64,000 bases of DNA from Streptomyces malaysiense (GTDB taxonomy: Bacteria > Actinomycetota > Actinomycetes > Streptomycetales > Streptomycetaceae): positions 1-64,000 of the forward strand of contig NZ_LBDA02000031.1 of the NCBI RefSeq assembly GCF_000980885.2, read 5' to 3'. Below the pieces are notes generated by a model. That model did not search any database, was not told the origin of the DNA, and was given only the letters and a program-made list of their open reading frames with translations. The position numbers and the translations under genes are program-made. The stretch's first letter is position 1; each line of letters begins with the position of its first letter. Below, in pieces: positions 1 to 8,343 of this stretch.

Positions 1-6
1 CGCCGG

Positions 7-1071
7 TCACGCGCTCACATGGCACTCGAACGCGTGCAGGTACGGGTTCACCGGCCGGACGGTGTCCACCGCGAGCCCCGCCGCGGTGAGCCGGCTCACC
101 ATGCTGTCGGTGGTGTGCTTGGCCCCGCCGACGTTGAGGAGCAGCAGCAGGTCCATCGCGGTGCTGAAGCGCATCGACGGGGTGTCGTCGACCAGGTTCT
201 CGATGACGATCACCCGGGTTCCGGGCCCGCCCGCCTGGACCACGTTGTGCAGCAGCCGGGACGTGCTCTCGTCGTCCCACTCCAGGATGTTCTTGATGAC
301 GTAGACGTCGGCCTTGACCGGGATCGCCTCGCGGACGTCGCCCGGCACGATCTGCGCGCGGCCGGCCAGGTCGCCGCCTTCGCGCAGCCTCGGCAGCGCG
401 TTCTCCACCACCCGGGGCAGGTCCAGCAGACTGCCCCGCATCCCCGGGTACTTGTCCAGCAGACAGGCCACCACGTGCCCCTGGCCGCCGCCGAGGTCGG
501 CGACGGACGCGGCCCCCGACAGGTCGAGCAGGGCCGCGACCTCCCGTGCCGACTGCTCGCTGGAACGGGTCATCGCCCGGTTGAAGACGTCCGCGGACTC
601 CGGCGCGTCCTCGTTCAGATAGGTGAAGAACTCCTTGCCGAACAGGCCCTCCACCACGTTGCGGCCGCTGCGCACCGCCTCGTCCAGCTTGGGCCAGGCG
701 GCCCAGGTCCACGGTTCGGTGCACCACAGCGCGATGGCGCGCAAGCTGTTCGGGTCGTCCTCGCGCAGCAGCCGGGACATGTCGGTGTGCGCGAAGGTGC
801 CGTCCGGCCGCTCGGTGAAGACGCCGTAGCAGGCCAGGGCCCGCAGCATCCGGCGCAGCGGCCCGGGTTCGGTCCGCACCTCGGCCGCGAGGGCCTCGGC
901 GCTCTGCGGGGTGTCCCCGAGGGCGTCCGGCACACCGAGGCGGGCGGCGGCCCGTACGGCGGCGGACAGGGCCGCCCCGAAGACGAGTTCGCGCAGCCGC
1001 ATCGGCGCGGGCGGGGCGGTGGGGGCCTGGGCGGTGGCCCGGTTCGGCGGTGCCGTCTCAGCGGTGGTCAT
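7..1071 (-). CDS. SAM-dependent O-methyltransferase (class I, natural-product type)
   Basis: A 354-residue protein with the layout of dimeric small-molecule O-methyltransferases such as DnrK and TcmN. It has an N-terminal dimerisation/winged-helix region (about 25-110) and a Rossmann SAM-binding domain with the glycine-rich loop DLGGGQGHV from residue 192. The ATG is preceded by a clear ribosome site (GAAGGAAGG). The position that normally carries the catalytic His in an LHDW-type motif reads NILEWDDES here, with Glu264 before Trp265, so base catalysis by His is doubtful. The substrate is unknown and no biosynthetic cluster is visible in the window; the gene ends at the window edge, so its downstream neighbours are unseen. 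Confidence 0.85.
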   Translation of the reverse strand: MTTAETAPPNRATAQAPTAPPAPMRLRELVFGAALSAAVRAAARLGVPDALGDTPQSAEALAAEVRTEPGPLRRMLRALACYGVFTERPDGTFAHTDMSRLLREDDPNSLRAIALWCTEPWTWAAWPKLDEAVRSGRNVVEGLFGKEFFTYLNEDAPESADVFNRAMTRSSEQSAREVAALLDLSGAASVADLGGGQGHVVACLLDKYPGMRGSLLDLPRVVENALPRLREGGDLAGRAQIVPGDVREAIPVKADVYVIKNILEWDDESTSRLLHNVVQAGGPGTRVIVIENLVDDTPSMRFSTAMDLLLLLNVGGAKHTTDSMVSRLTAAGLAVDTVRPVNPYLHAFECHVSA

Positions 1072-1129
1072 CTGCCGCCTTCCTTCGTTCTCGGCGTGCG
1101 TCGGTGCAGCGGGGGCAGTGGTCGGGCGG

Positions 1130-2242
1130 TCAGCACAGGCCGGCGGGCTTGGAGACCCGGCAGGCGTTGTAGTCGAAGGTGTTGCCGATGCCCTTGGTCT
1201 CGGTGTCGACCAGGTCGGCGGGGGAGTTGCCGGCCAGCGCGTTGCCGCTGATGCGGTTCCGGTCGTTGGTGACGCCCACGAAGCTCTTGAACAGCACGAT
1301 GCCGCCGGACATCGGCGCGTCGCCCGAGTTGTTGGTGACCCGGTTGCCCTCCACCACGGTCTTCTCCGCGCCGGTCAGCACGATGCCGGAGCCTTTGATG
1401 GCGGGCAGCCGGTCGGTCTTGGGGCAGGACTTGTTGTTCTCGGTGACGTCGTTGAAGGCGACCTCCAGGTCACCGGCCCTGGGCTTGTTCTCGTCACCGA
1501 CGACGAACACCCCGGCGCAGTTGCCCGCGATGTAGTTCTCGGCCACCGAGAGGTTGCGCAGCCGCCGCACCGTGACGCCGATGCGGTTGCCCTCCAGCCG
1601 GTTGTGGGCGACCACCGTCCGCCGGGTGTCGAGGGCGCCGGCCTCCTCGGTGATGGTGTTGGCGAGGAAGACGCCCGCGTCGCCGTTGCCCTGCGCGTAG
1701 TTGCCCGTGATGTACCCGTGCACGGACCGCTCCTGGGCGATGCCCCACACGGCGTTCTCCACGGCCTGGACGTCCCGCACGGTCATGGTGTCGGTCGCCA
1801 TGCCGAACACCCCCGCGCGGCTGAAGCCGGTCACCTTCAGGTCGGCGACCGTGACGCCCTCGACGTTCTTCGTCTTGGTGCCGATCACACAGATGCCGTT
1901 GCCGCCCTCGGCGCAGCTCTTGGTGGCCTTGGTGTTCTTGGTGTCCTTGGCCGGCGTCCTGCCCGCCGTCGTCTTCTCGGCCGGCTCGATCACCGTGTTC
2001 GCGCCGGTCCCGCGCAGGGTGACCCGGGGCGTGCCGATGGTGACGCTCTCCTTGTAGGTGCCGGGGAGCACGAGCACGGTGTCGCCGGGCCGTGCTCTGT
2101 CGACGGCCTTCTGGATCGATTCACCCTGGTGGACCACGAGGGTCTGGTGGAGGGCGGCCGCGGAGGTGGCGCCCGGACCGATTGCCGTACCGACGAGTGC
2201 CGCGACGGCACCCGCGGCGTAAGCGATGTGACATCTCTTCAT
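1130..2242 (-). CDS. secreted right-handed parallel beta-helix protein
   Basis: The 370-residue product starts with MKRCHIAYAAG and an Ala-rich signal peptide. An N-terminal segment follows (SIQKAVDRARPGDTVLVLPG) that is typical of periplasmic or secreted beta-helix (NosD/Pbh1) proteins. The rest is repeated short turns rich in N and G (for example VEGNRVTNNSGD and VAFNDVTENNKS). Such folds often bind or cleave polysaccharides, but no lyase active site can be assigned. I chose the ATG at 2242 because it begins the signal peptide. No good Shine-Dalgarno precedes it, and the GTG three codons upstream is an alternative. Confidence 0.75.
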   Translation of the reverse strand: MKRCHIAYAAGAVAALVGTAIGPGATSAAALHQTLVVHQGESIQKAVDRARPGDTVLVLPGTYKESVTIGTPRVTLRGTGANTVIEPAEKTTAGRTPAKDTKNTKATKSCAEGGNGICVIGTKTKNVEGVTVADLKVTGFSRAGVFGMATDTMTVRDVQAVENAVWGIAQERSVHGYITGNYAQGNGDAGVFLANTITEEAGALDTRRTVVAHNRLEGNRIGVTVRRLRNLSVAENYIAGNCAGVFVVGDENKPRAGDLEVAFNDVTENNKSCPKTDRLPAIKGSGIVLTGAEKTVVEGNRVTNNSGDAPMSGGIVLFKSFVGVTNDRNRISGNALAGNSPADLVDTETKGIGNTFDYNACRVSKPAGLC

Positions 2243-2329
2243 ACTGGGTACGTTATGACCGAATAATCCGTAGATGTGCGGATAGGCCAATCGGCGGCGT
2301 GTCCGCGCGAGGGGACGCATACTGGCGAC

Positions 2330-2995
2330 GTGACCCGGGTCAGTCCCCTCCGCCGCGGACTCGGGGCGGTCGCGGGCTGGGTCCGCAGCGCCCCGGGCAC
2401 CTACGTCTGGCTGGCGGTCCTGTTCGTCACCACCGTCGCCGTGCACCACATGTCGCCCGGGTTCGAGCAGCACTTCCTGCGCCGCAGGTCCACCAACATC
2501 CACGAGCTGTCCCGCACCCCGCTGCGAGTGCTGGTCACCAGCGCGATGTGGATCGACGGCGGGCACTGGCTGCCGTACGCGTTCCTGTACACCGTCTTCC
2601 ACGCCCCGGCCGAACGCTGGCTCGGCACGGCCCGCTGGCTCGTGGTGTGCGCGGCGGCCCATGTACTCGCGTCGCTGGTCAGCGAAGGGCTGCTGCTGAA
2701 GGCGATCCGGGACGGCATCGCGCCCCACTCGGCGGTCGACACCCTCGACATCGGCGTCAGTTACGCCCTGGCCGGCGTCGTCGGCGTCCTCACCTACCGC
2801 ATCGCGGCCCCCTGGCGCTACGCCTACCTCGCCGTCGCCACCGCCGTCTTCGCGCTGCCCCTGACCGAGACACCCACCTTCACCGACATCGGACATTTCC
2901 TCGCGCTGCTGATCGGTCTGGCCTGCTATCCGCTGACCAGAGGCCGCGGAAAAGCATGGAATCCGAAGGAGACACTGACCGCGCTCAAGGGTTAG
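2330..2995 (+). CDS. rhomboid-like integral membrane protein
   Basis: A 221-residue membrane protein with about six hydrophobic segments. A possible rhomboid catalytic pair is visible: Ser144 in GVSYALAG (G-x-S-x motif) and His189 in DIGHFLALLIG. The segment GGHWLPYAFLYTVFHAPAE (about 77-95) resembles the rhomboid stretch following the first loop. I chose the GTG start because GAGGGG lies upstream and the reading frame before it is not protein-like. It belongs to the rhomboid-like group common in actinomycetes. Proteolytic activity is an inference and the substrate is unknown. It lies 10 bp before the FAD oxidase and may be cotranscribed with it. Confidence 0.7.
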   Translation: MTRVSPLRRGLGAVAGWVRSAPGTYVWLAVLFVTTVAVHHMSPGFEQHFLRRRSTNIHELSRTPLRVLVTSAMWIDGGHWLPYAFLYTVFHAPAERWLGTARWLVVCAAAHVLASLVSEGLLLKAIRDGIAPHSAVDTLDIGVSYALAGVVGVLTYRIAAPWRYAYLAVATAVFALPLTETPTFTDIGHFLALLIGLACYPLTRGRGKAWNPKETLTALKG

Positions 2996-3005
2996 GTTCC
3001 CGGCC

Positions 3006-4412
3006 ATGAGCAGCTCGGCAAGCAGCGTCGTGAACGGTGGCATCTCCTTCTGGTACGCGGACGACGGCCTCCCGGCGGTACGGGAACCGCTGCCCGGGGA
3101 CGCCACGGCGGACGTGGTGATCGTCGGTGGCGGGTACACCGGCCTGTGGACCGCGTACTACCTGAAGAAGTCCGCGCCCTTCCTGCGGATCACCGTCCTG
3201 GAGCAGAAGTTCTGCGGATACGGTGCCTCCGGCCGCAACGGCGGCTGGCTGTACAACGGCATCGCGGGCCGCGACCGCTACGCGAAGCTGCACGGCCACG
3301 AGGCCGCGGTACGCCTCCAGCGGGCGATGAACGACACCGTGGACGAGGTGATCGCGGTCGCCGAGGCGGAGGGCGTCGACGCCGACCTGCACAAGGGCGG
3401 CGTCCTGGAGGTGGCCACCAGCCCCGCGCAGCTGGCCCGGCTGAGGGCGTTCCACGAGCGCGAGCTGGCGTACGGCGAGAAGGACCGGGAGCTGTACGGC
3501 GCCCGGGAGACGGCCGAGCGGATCCGGGTCGCGGACGCCGTCGGCTCCGCCTGGACCCCGCACGGCGCCCGGCTGAACCCGGCGAAGCTGGTGAAGGGCC
3601 TGGCGGCCGCGGTGGAGGCGCTCGGCGTGGTGATCCACGAGATGACCCCGGTGACCGAGATCCGTCCCAAGCACGCCGTCACCCCCTACGGCACCGTCCG
3701 CGCCCCCTACGTGCTGCGCTGCACCGAGGGCTTCACGGCCGCCCTCAAGGGCCAGAAGCGGACCTGGCTGCCGATGAACTCCTCGATGATCGCCACCGAG
3801 CCGTTGACCGAGGAGCAGTGGGAGGCGATCGGCTGGGCGGGCCGGGAGACGCTGGGCGACATGGCGCACGCCTACATGTACGCCCAGCGCACCGCCGACG
3901 GCCGGATCGCGCTGGGCGGACGCGGGGTGCCGTACCGCTTCGGCTCCCGCACGGACAACGACGGCCGCACCCAGCGGGCGACCGTGGAGGCGCTCCGGGA
4001 CGTCCTGGTGCGCTTCTTCCCGTCCCTGGCGGGGGTCGCCGTCACACACGCCTGGTCCGGCGTCCTCGGTGTGCCGCGCGACTGGTGCGCCACCGTCACC
4101 CTCGACCGCGCCACCGGCCTCGGCTGGGCGGGCGGCTACGTCGGTTCCGGCGTCGCCACCACCAACCTCGCCGCCCGCACCCTGCGCGACCTCGTCCGGC
4201 AGGACTCCGGGCAGGCGGGCCGCACCGAACTGACCGAACTGCCCTGGGTCGGCCACAAGGTCCGCAGATGGGAGCCGGAGCCCTTCCGCTGGCTCGGGGT
4301 CCACGGCATGTACGCCACCTACCACACGGCCGACCGCCGCGAGCGCCGCCACCCGGCGACGGAGTCCTCGCGGCTGGCCAAGGTGGCGGACCGGGTGGCG
4401 GGACGGCACTGA
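3006..4412 (+). CDS. FAD-dependent amine/amino-acid oxidoreductase (DAO family)
   Basis: A 468-residue flavoprotein. The dinucleotide-binding motif VGGGYTG lies at residues 40-46, followed by the FAD contact region GASGRNGG and a C-terminal GWAGGYVGSGVATTNLAARTL that closes the FAD site. This is the DAO fold of gamma-glutamylputrescine oxidase (PuuB) and related deaminating oxidases. A polyamine or amino-acid substrate is plausible but not demonstrable. The start at 3006 is 10 bp after the rhomboid-like gene, which suggests cotranscription. No puuA- or puuD-type neighbours are present. Confidence 0.85.
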   Translation: MSSSASSVVNGGISFWYADDGLPAVREPLPGDATADVVIVGGGYTGLWTAYYLKKSAPFLRITVLEQKFCGYGASGRNGGWLYNGIAGRDRYAKLHGHEAAVRLQRAMNDTVDEVIAVAEAEGVDADLHKGGVLEVATSPAQLARLRAFHERELAYGEKDRELYGARETAERIRVADAVGSAWTPHGARLNPAKLVKGLAAAVEALGVVIHEMTPVTEIRPKHAVTPYGTVRAPYVLRCTEGFTAALKGQKRTWLPMNSSMIATEPLTEEQWEAIGWAGRETLGDMAHAYMYAQRTADGRIALGGRGVPYRFGSRTDNDGRTQRATVEALRDVLVRFFPSLAGVAVTHAWSGVLGVPRDWCATVTLDRATGLGWAGGYVGSGVATTNLAARTLRDLVRQDSGQAGRTELTELPWVGHKVRRWEPEPFRWLGVHGMYATYHTADRRERRHPATESSRLAKVADRVAGRH

Positions 4413-4585
4413 GGCGCCGGCCGTTGGCTCCCTGACGAAAGCGGGACGGGGCCATGACAAAAACGCGACCTGGGGCGGCAAGTATGATCCCCGCCGCAGA
4501 TCAACAAGCGGAACATTCGGGTCCGGTTTGCCGTGGCAATCGTGCGGCGGGCCCGCGTTCCGCTACGGGGAGAGGTTCTGTTTTC

Positions 4586-5236
4586 ATGCGTATCCGTGTC
4601 GCCGCCCGCGTTCCCGCCGTCGCCGCGATAGCCGTGTGCGGCCTGCTGCTCACCGGGTGCAACGACGATTCCGGTGCGGGCGCCGATTCCGCGTCCTCGC
4701 CCGCACCGACCGCGTCGGCCACCGCCGGCGGCTCCGCCCCGGCGGCGTCGCCCTCGCGGTCGGCCGCCGGTGACGGGGGCGCGGCCGCCGGGACCGCCGT
4801 GCCGGTGAACAAGACGATCGACGACGAGGTGATGGGCGAGAAGGCCACCGTCGTCAAGTACGTCGAGGACTTCCAGCCGTCGGCGGCGGCCAAGGCCAAG
4901 TTCCCGGCGCTGGCGGACGAGAAGGTCGTCCTGGTCGACGTCGCGGTCACCGCGAGCTCGAAGTACTACGACAGCTTCGGCGCCTCGTCGTTCTACCTCA
5001 CCGGCATGCCCAACGGCATCGACCAGGCGAGCACCACCATCCTCGACGACGAGATCAAGGCGGCCGGCTACCCGCCGCTCGAGGACGCCGAGACCGGCAA
5101 GACGTCGACGGGCTGGGTCGTCTTCACGCCCACCAAGGACGCGGACAAGCTCGTCCTGCGCTACAAGCGGCTGGCGGCCAAGGCCTCCGACGGGACCGAG
5201 ATCACCGCGAAGAACTTCGACGTCCCGCTCGGCTGA
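4586..5236 (+). CDS. secreted lipoprotein, unknown function
   Basis: The 216-residue product has a lipoprotein signal peptide with lipobox LLTGC and acylated Cys25. A low-complexity Ala/Ser/Pro/Thr linker (about 30-70) and a globular domain of about 140 residues follow. The ATG at 4586 follows GGGAGAGG and opens the signal peptide directly, so the open frame upstream is not coding. A near-consensus -10 hexamer TATGAT lies at 4483-4488 with no clear -35. I do not recognise the globular domain. It is convergent with the efflux gene. Confidence 0.75.
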   Translation: MRIRVAARVPAVAAIAVCGLLLTGCNDDSGAGADSASSPAPTASATAGGSAPAASPSRSAAGDGGAAAGTAVPVNKTIDDEVMGEKATVVKYVEDFQPSAAAKAKFPALADEKVVLVDVAVTASSKYYDSFGASSFYLTGMPNGIDQASTTILDDEIKAAGYPPLEDAETGKTSTGWVVFTPTKDADKLVLRYKRLAAKASDGTEITAKNFDVPLG

Positions 5237-5264
5237 CGGGCGCGGAACGGGTCGCGTCCCTCTC

Positions 5265-6758
5265 TCAGCCCACCGACTCCCGCACCGGAGTGCCGGCCGG
5301 CGTGCCGTGCTTCGGGGCCGGGGCGGTCACCAGGAGGCCCGCGGTCAGGGCGGAGACGAGCATGATCGCGGCGGCCCAGGCGATGGCGACGGCGTAGCCG
5401 TGCACGACACCCGCCGGGACCGTGCCGGGCCGGTGCGGGCGGGTCGCGATGTAGGTCGCGGCGCTGGTGGTGGCGATCGTGTTCAGCAGTGCCGTACCGA
5501 TCGAACCGCCGACCTGCTGGGCCGTGTTGACGGTCGCGGAGGTGACCCCGGCGTCACGCGGCGCGACCCCCGCCGTGGCCGTCGCGAACACCGGCATGAA
5601 GGTGAGCCCCATGCCGAGCCCCAGCAGCACCAGGGAGGGCAGGATCTCCCCGGCGTAGGAGGAGTGCACGGTCAGCCGGGTGAGCAGCAGCAGCCCGCTC
5701 GCCGCCAGCAGCATGCCCGGAACCAGCAGCCACCGCGGCGGCACGTGGGGCAGCAGCCGCGCCGAGATCTGCGTGGACCCGGTGACGATCGCGGCGGTCA
5801 TCGGCAGGAACGCCAGGCCCGTCCGGACCGGCGAGTAGCCGAGGATGACCTGGAGGTAGTAGGTCATGAACAGGAACAGCCCGAACATCCCGATCACCGC
5901 GAACATCATGGTCAGCAGGCAGCCCGCCCGGTCCCGGCTGCGCAGGATGCGCGGCGGCAGCAGCGGGCTCGGCGCCCGCGCCTGCCACCACACGAACGCC
6001 ACGAGCAGCAGGACCCCTGCCGCCAGCAGCGCGAGCACCAGCGGGTCCGCCCAGCCGCGCGGCTGGGCCTCGCCGAAGCCGTAGACGATCGCGACCAGGC
6101 CCCCGCAGCCCAGCAGCACACCGGGCACGTCGAGCCGGACGTCCCGGTGCCCCGGGCGGTCGTGCAGCAGCGTGAACGCGCCGAAGACCGCGAGCGCCGC
6201 GATGGGCACGTTGACGTACAGGCACCAGCGCCAGGTCAGGTACTCGGTGAGCACCCCGCCGACGATCAGCCCGATCGCCGAACCGCTGCCCGCCAGCGCG
6301 CTGTAGAGCCCGAACGCCTTTCCGCGCTCGCGCGGGTCGGTGAACATCGTGGTCAGCAGGGACAGCGCGGAGGGCGCGAGCAGGGCGGCGAAGACCCCTT
6401 GCAGCGCGCGGGCGCCGAAGAGCATCCCGGAGCCGGTCGCGGCCCCGCCGAGCGCGGAGGCGAGCGCGAAGCCGGCCAGCCCGATCACGAAGGTGCGTTT
6501 TCGTCCCACGAGATCGGCGATCCGGCCGCCCAGCAGGAGCAGCCCGCCGAAGGCAAGGGTGTACGCGGTGATCACCCATTGCCGGTTGCCGTCGGACATG
6601 TGCAGGGCGCGCTGCGCGGAGGGGAGCGCGATGTTCACGATCGTGGCGTCCAGGACCACCATCAGCTGGGCCAGGGCGATGACGACCAGCCCCCACCAGC
6701 GGTGCGGATCCGTACCCTCCGCGGCGGCCCGGGACTCACCCGTTCGGCCGATGCTCAT
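5265..6758 (-). CDS. MFS drug efflux transporter, DHA2 (EmrB/QacA) family
   Basis: A 497-residue protein of about 14 transmembrane segments. The DHA2 loop motif GGRIADLVGRKRTF sits between helices 2 and 3, and an early segment reads MVVLDATIVNIALPSAQ, the signature of multidrug H+ antiporters (motif D1). Substrate is unknown; such pumps in Streptomyces export antibiotics or intermediates. The ATG start precedes an Arg- and Glu-rich tail and the first helix. No TetR or MarR regulator is adjacent, so it may respond to a distant regulator. Confidence 0.88.
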   Translation of the reverse strand: MSIGRTGESRAAAEGTDPHRWWGLVVIALAQLMVVLDATIVNIALPSAQRALHMSDGNRQWVITAYTLAFGGLLLLGGRIADLVGRKRTFVIGLAGFALASALGGAATGSGMLFGARALQGVFAALLAPSALSLLTTMFTDPRERGKAFGLYSALAGSGSAIGLIVGGVLTEYLTWRWCLYVNVPIAALAVFGAFTLLHDRPGHRDVRLDVPGVLLGCGGLVAIVYGFGEAQPRGWADPLVLALLAAGVLLLVAFVWWQARAPSPLLPPRILRSRDRAGCLLTMMFAVIGMFGLFLFMTYYLQVILGYSPVRTGLAFLPMTAAIVTGSTQISARLLPHVPPRWLLVPGMLLAASGLLLLTRLTVHSSYAGEILPSLVLLGLGMGLTFMPVFATATAGVAPRDAGVTSATVNTAQQVGGSIGTALLNTIATTSAATYIATRPHRPGTVPAGVVHGYAVAIAWAAAIMLVSALTAGLLVTAPAPKHGTPAGTPVRESVG

Positions 6759-6967
6759 CTGGCCAGAACACCATGGATCGCCAGGTGCCGCATCTGGGTG
6801 ACTTCGCCCTGATTCTCAGGTATTTCTCAGGGTTCCGGTACGCGCGTCCCGGCCGCCTTTCCGGCGGTGCCGCGACCCCGCGTCCGGAAGCGGGTCCGGG
6901 GCCGGGAGGGGAGGAGCGGTGCGGGCGGGCGGCGGTGATTGTCAGTGGTGGGGTGGAGCATGGAGTC

Positions 6968-7645
6968 ATGGCGAGGGGAACGACCGGCAGGAGCCGGATG
7001 GGACGGGGCGCACGGCGACCGGAGCTGCGGCTGCCGCCGCTGGAGCCGTGGGCCGGCGCCGGGCTGGAGCCCGACGGGGACTACGACGGGCTGGAGTTCG
7101 CGGACGCGGACCTCACCGGCCAGGACGCGGCGGGCGCCCGGTTCATGGACTGCGCGCTGCGGGGCTGCGCGATCGACGGGACACGGCTGCGGCACGCCCG
7201 TGTGCTGGACTCCGCGCTCACCGGTCCGCGCGGGGTCGGCACGGATCTGTCCGAGGCCACCCTGCGCGACGTCGAACTGACCGACCCGCGCCTCGGCGGC
7301 ACCCAGTTGCACGGCGCCGTGCTGGAGCGGGTCGTCGTGCGCGGCGGCAAGATCGACTGTCTGAACCTGCGCATGGCCCGGCTGCGCGACGTGGTCTTCG
7401 AGTCCTGCGTCCTGGTCGAACCGGACTTCGGCGGCGCGCGCCTGGAGCGGGTGGAGTTCGTGGACTGCGCGCTGAAGGGGGCGGACTTCACCGGGGCCAC
7501 GCTGAAGGACGTCGATCTGCGCGGCGCCGCCCCGCTGGAGATCGCCCGGGGCCTCGACCGGCTGTCCGGCGCGGTGATCGGCACCGCCCAGCTGCTCGAC
7601 CTGGCACCGGCGCTGGCGGCGGCGCTCGGGATACGCGTGGAGTAG
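6968..7645 (+). CDS. pentapeptide-repeat protein
   Basis: A 225-residue cytosolic protein built of A(D/N)LXX-like pentapeptides (for example LEFADADLTGQDAAGARF and LKGADFTGATLKDVDLRG), which fold as a right-handed quadrilateral beta-helix. Members such as Qnr and MfpA mimic DNA and bind gyrase, but most Streptomyces members have no known role. I chose the ATG at 6968; a GTG at 6953 in the same frame is an alternative. It is convergent with the next gene with only 16 bp between them. Confidence 0.75.
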   Translation: MARGTTGRSRMGRGARRPELRLPPLEPWAGAGLEPDGDYDGLEFADADLTGQDAAGARFMDCALRGCAIDGTRLRHARVLDSALTGPRGVGTDLSEATLRDVELTDPRLGGTQLHGAVLERVVVRGGKIDCLNLRMARLRDVVFESCVLVEPDFGGARLERVEFVDCALKGADFTGATLKDVDLRGAAPLEIARGLDRLSGAVIGTAQLLDLAPALAAALGIRVE

Positions 7646-7661
7646 CGGGCGGGCGGAGCCC

Positions 7662-8162
7662 TCAGGCGACGCGGGGGAAGCGGGCCTGGAGGGTCCAGAT
7701 CGCCGGGTTCTCGCCCAGGTCCTCGTGCAGGTCCACGAGGTCGGCGACCAGGTCCTGGAGGAAGTCCCGTGCCTCCCGCCGCAGTTCGGTGTGCGCGAAG
7801 GAGAGCGGGGCCTCGTCCAGCGGCTGCCAGTCGGCCGTGATGTCGACCCAGCCGAAGCGACGCTCGAACAGCATCCGGTCGCTGGACTCGGTGAAGTCCA
7901 GTTCCGCCCGCTGCGGCCGGGCGGCGCGGGAGCCCATCGGATCCCGGTCCAGCCGTTCCACGATGTCGCACAACGCCCACGCGAAGTCCAGCACCGGCAC
8001 CCATCCCCAGGCTGTGGACAGCTCCCGGTCCGTCCTGGTGTCCGCGAGGTAGACGTCTCCGCAGAACAGGTCGTGCCGCAGCGCGCGCACGTCCGCGCGG
8101 CGGTAGTCGGTCTGCGGGGGATCCGGGAACCGGTTGGAGAGGGCGTAGCCGATGTCGAGCAC
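7662..8162 (-). CDS. conserved hypothetical protein
   Basis: A 166-residue soluble acidic protein without signal peptide or membrane segments. It contains W/D-rich motifs (AWGWVPVLDFAWALCDIV and FGWVDITADW) and ends in an amphipathic helix with an EAR..LQDLVADLVDLHEDLG pattern. I do not recognise the family. Codon usage is typical of the neighbours, which supports a real gene. It resembles stand-alone immunity or regulatory proteins only in size. Confidence 0.65.
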   Translation of the reverse strand: MLDIGYALSNRFPDPPQTDYRRADVRALRHDLFCGDVYLADTRTDRELSTAWGWVPVLDFAWALCDIVERLDRDPMGSRAARPQRAELDFTESSDRMLFERRFGWVDITADWQPLDEAPLSFAHTELRREARDFLQDLVADLVDLHEDLGENPAIWTLQARFPRVA

Positions 8163-8343
8163 GGACCGATGGTGTCACGGCGGCGCGGGGGCCCCGGGCG
8201 CGGTGCCGGTCCGGGGCCGCCGCCTTCCTGTGAACGGGCTGTGTCCGGGAGCTGTTTCCGCAGGCAGCGGGCTTCGCGACGCCGATCGATCCGCTCCCGA
8301 AGACGTCTCCCCCGATGATCCGCTTCCGCCTAAGATCGCTGAC

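Noticed and set aside
1130..3139. Extending the beta-helix gene upstream to 3139
   Set aside because: The added 299 residues are low-complexity and antisense to the rhomboid-like gene; the signal peptide begins at 2242.
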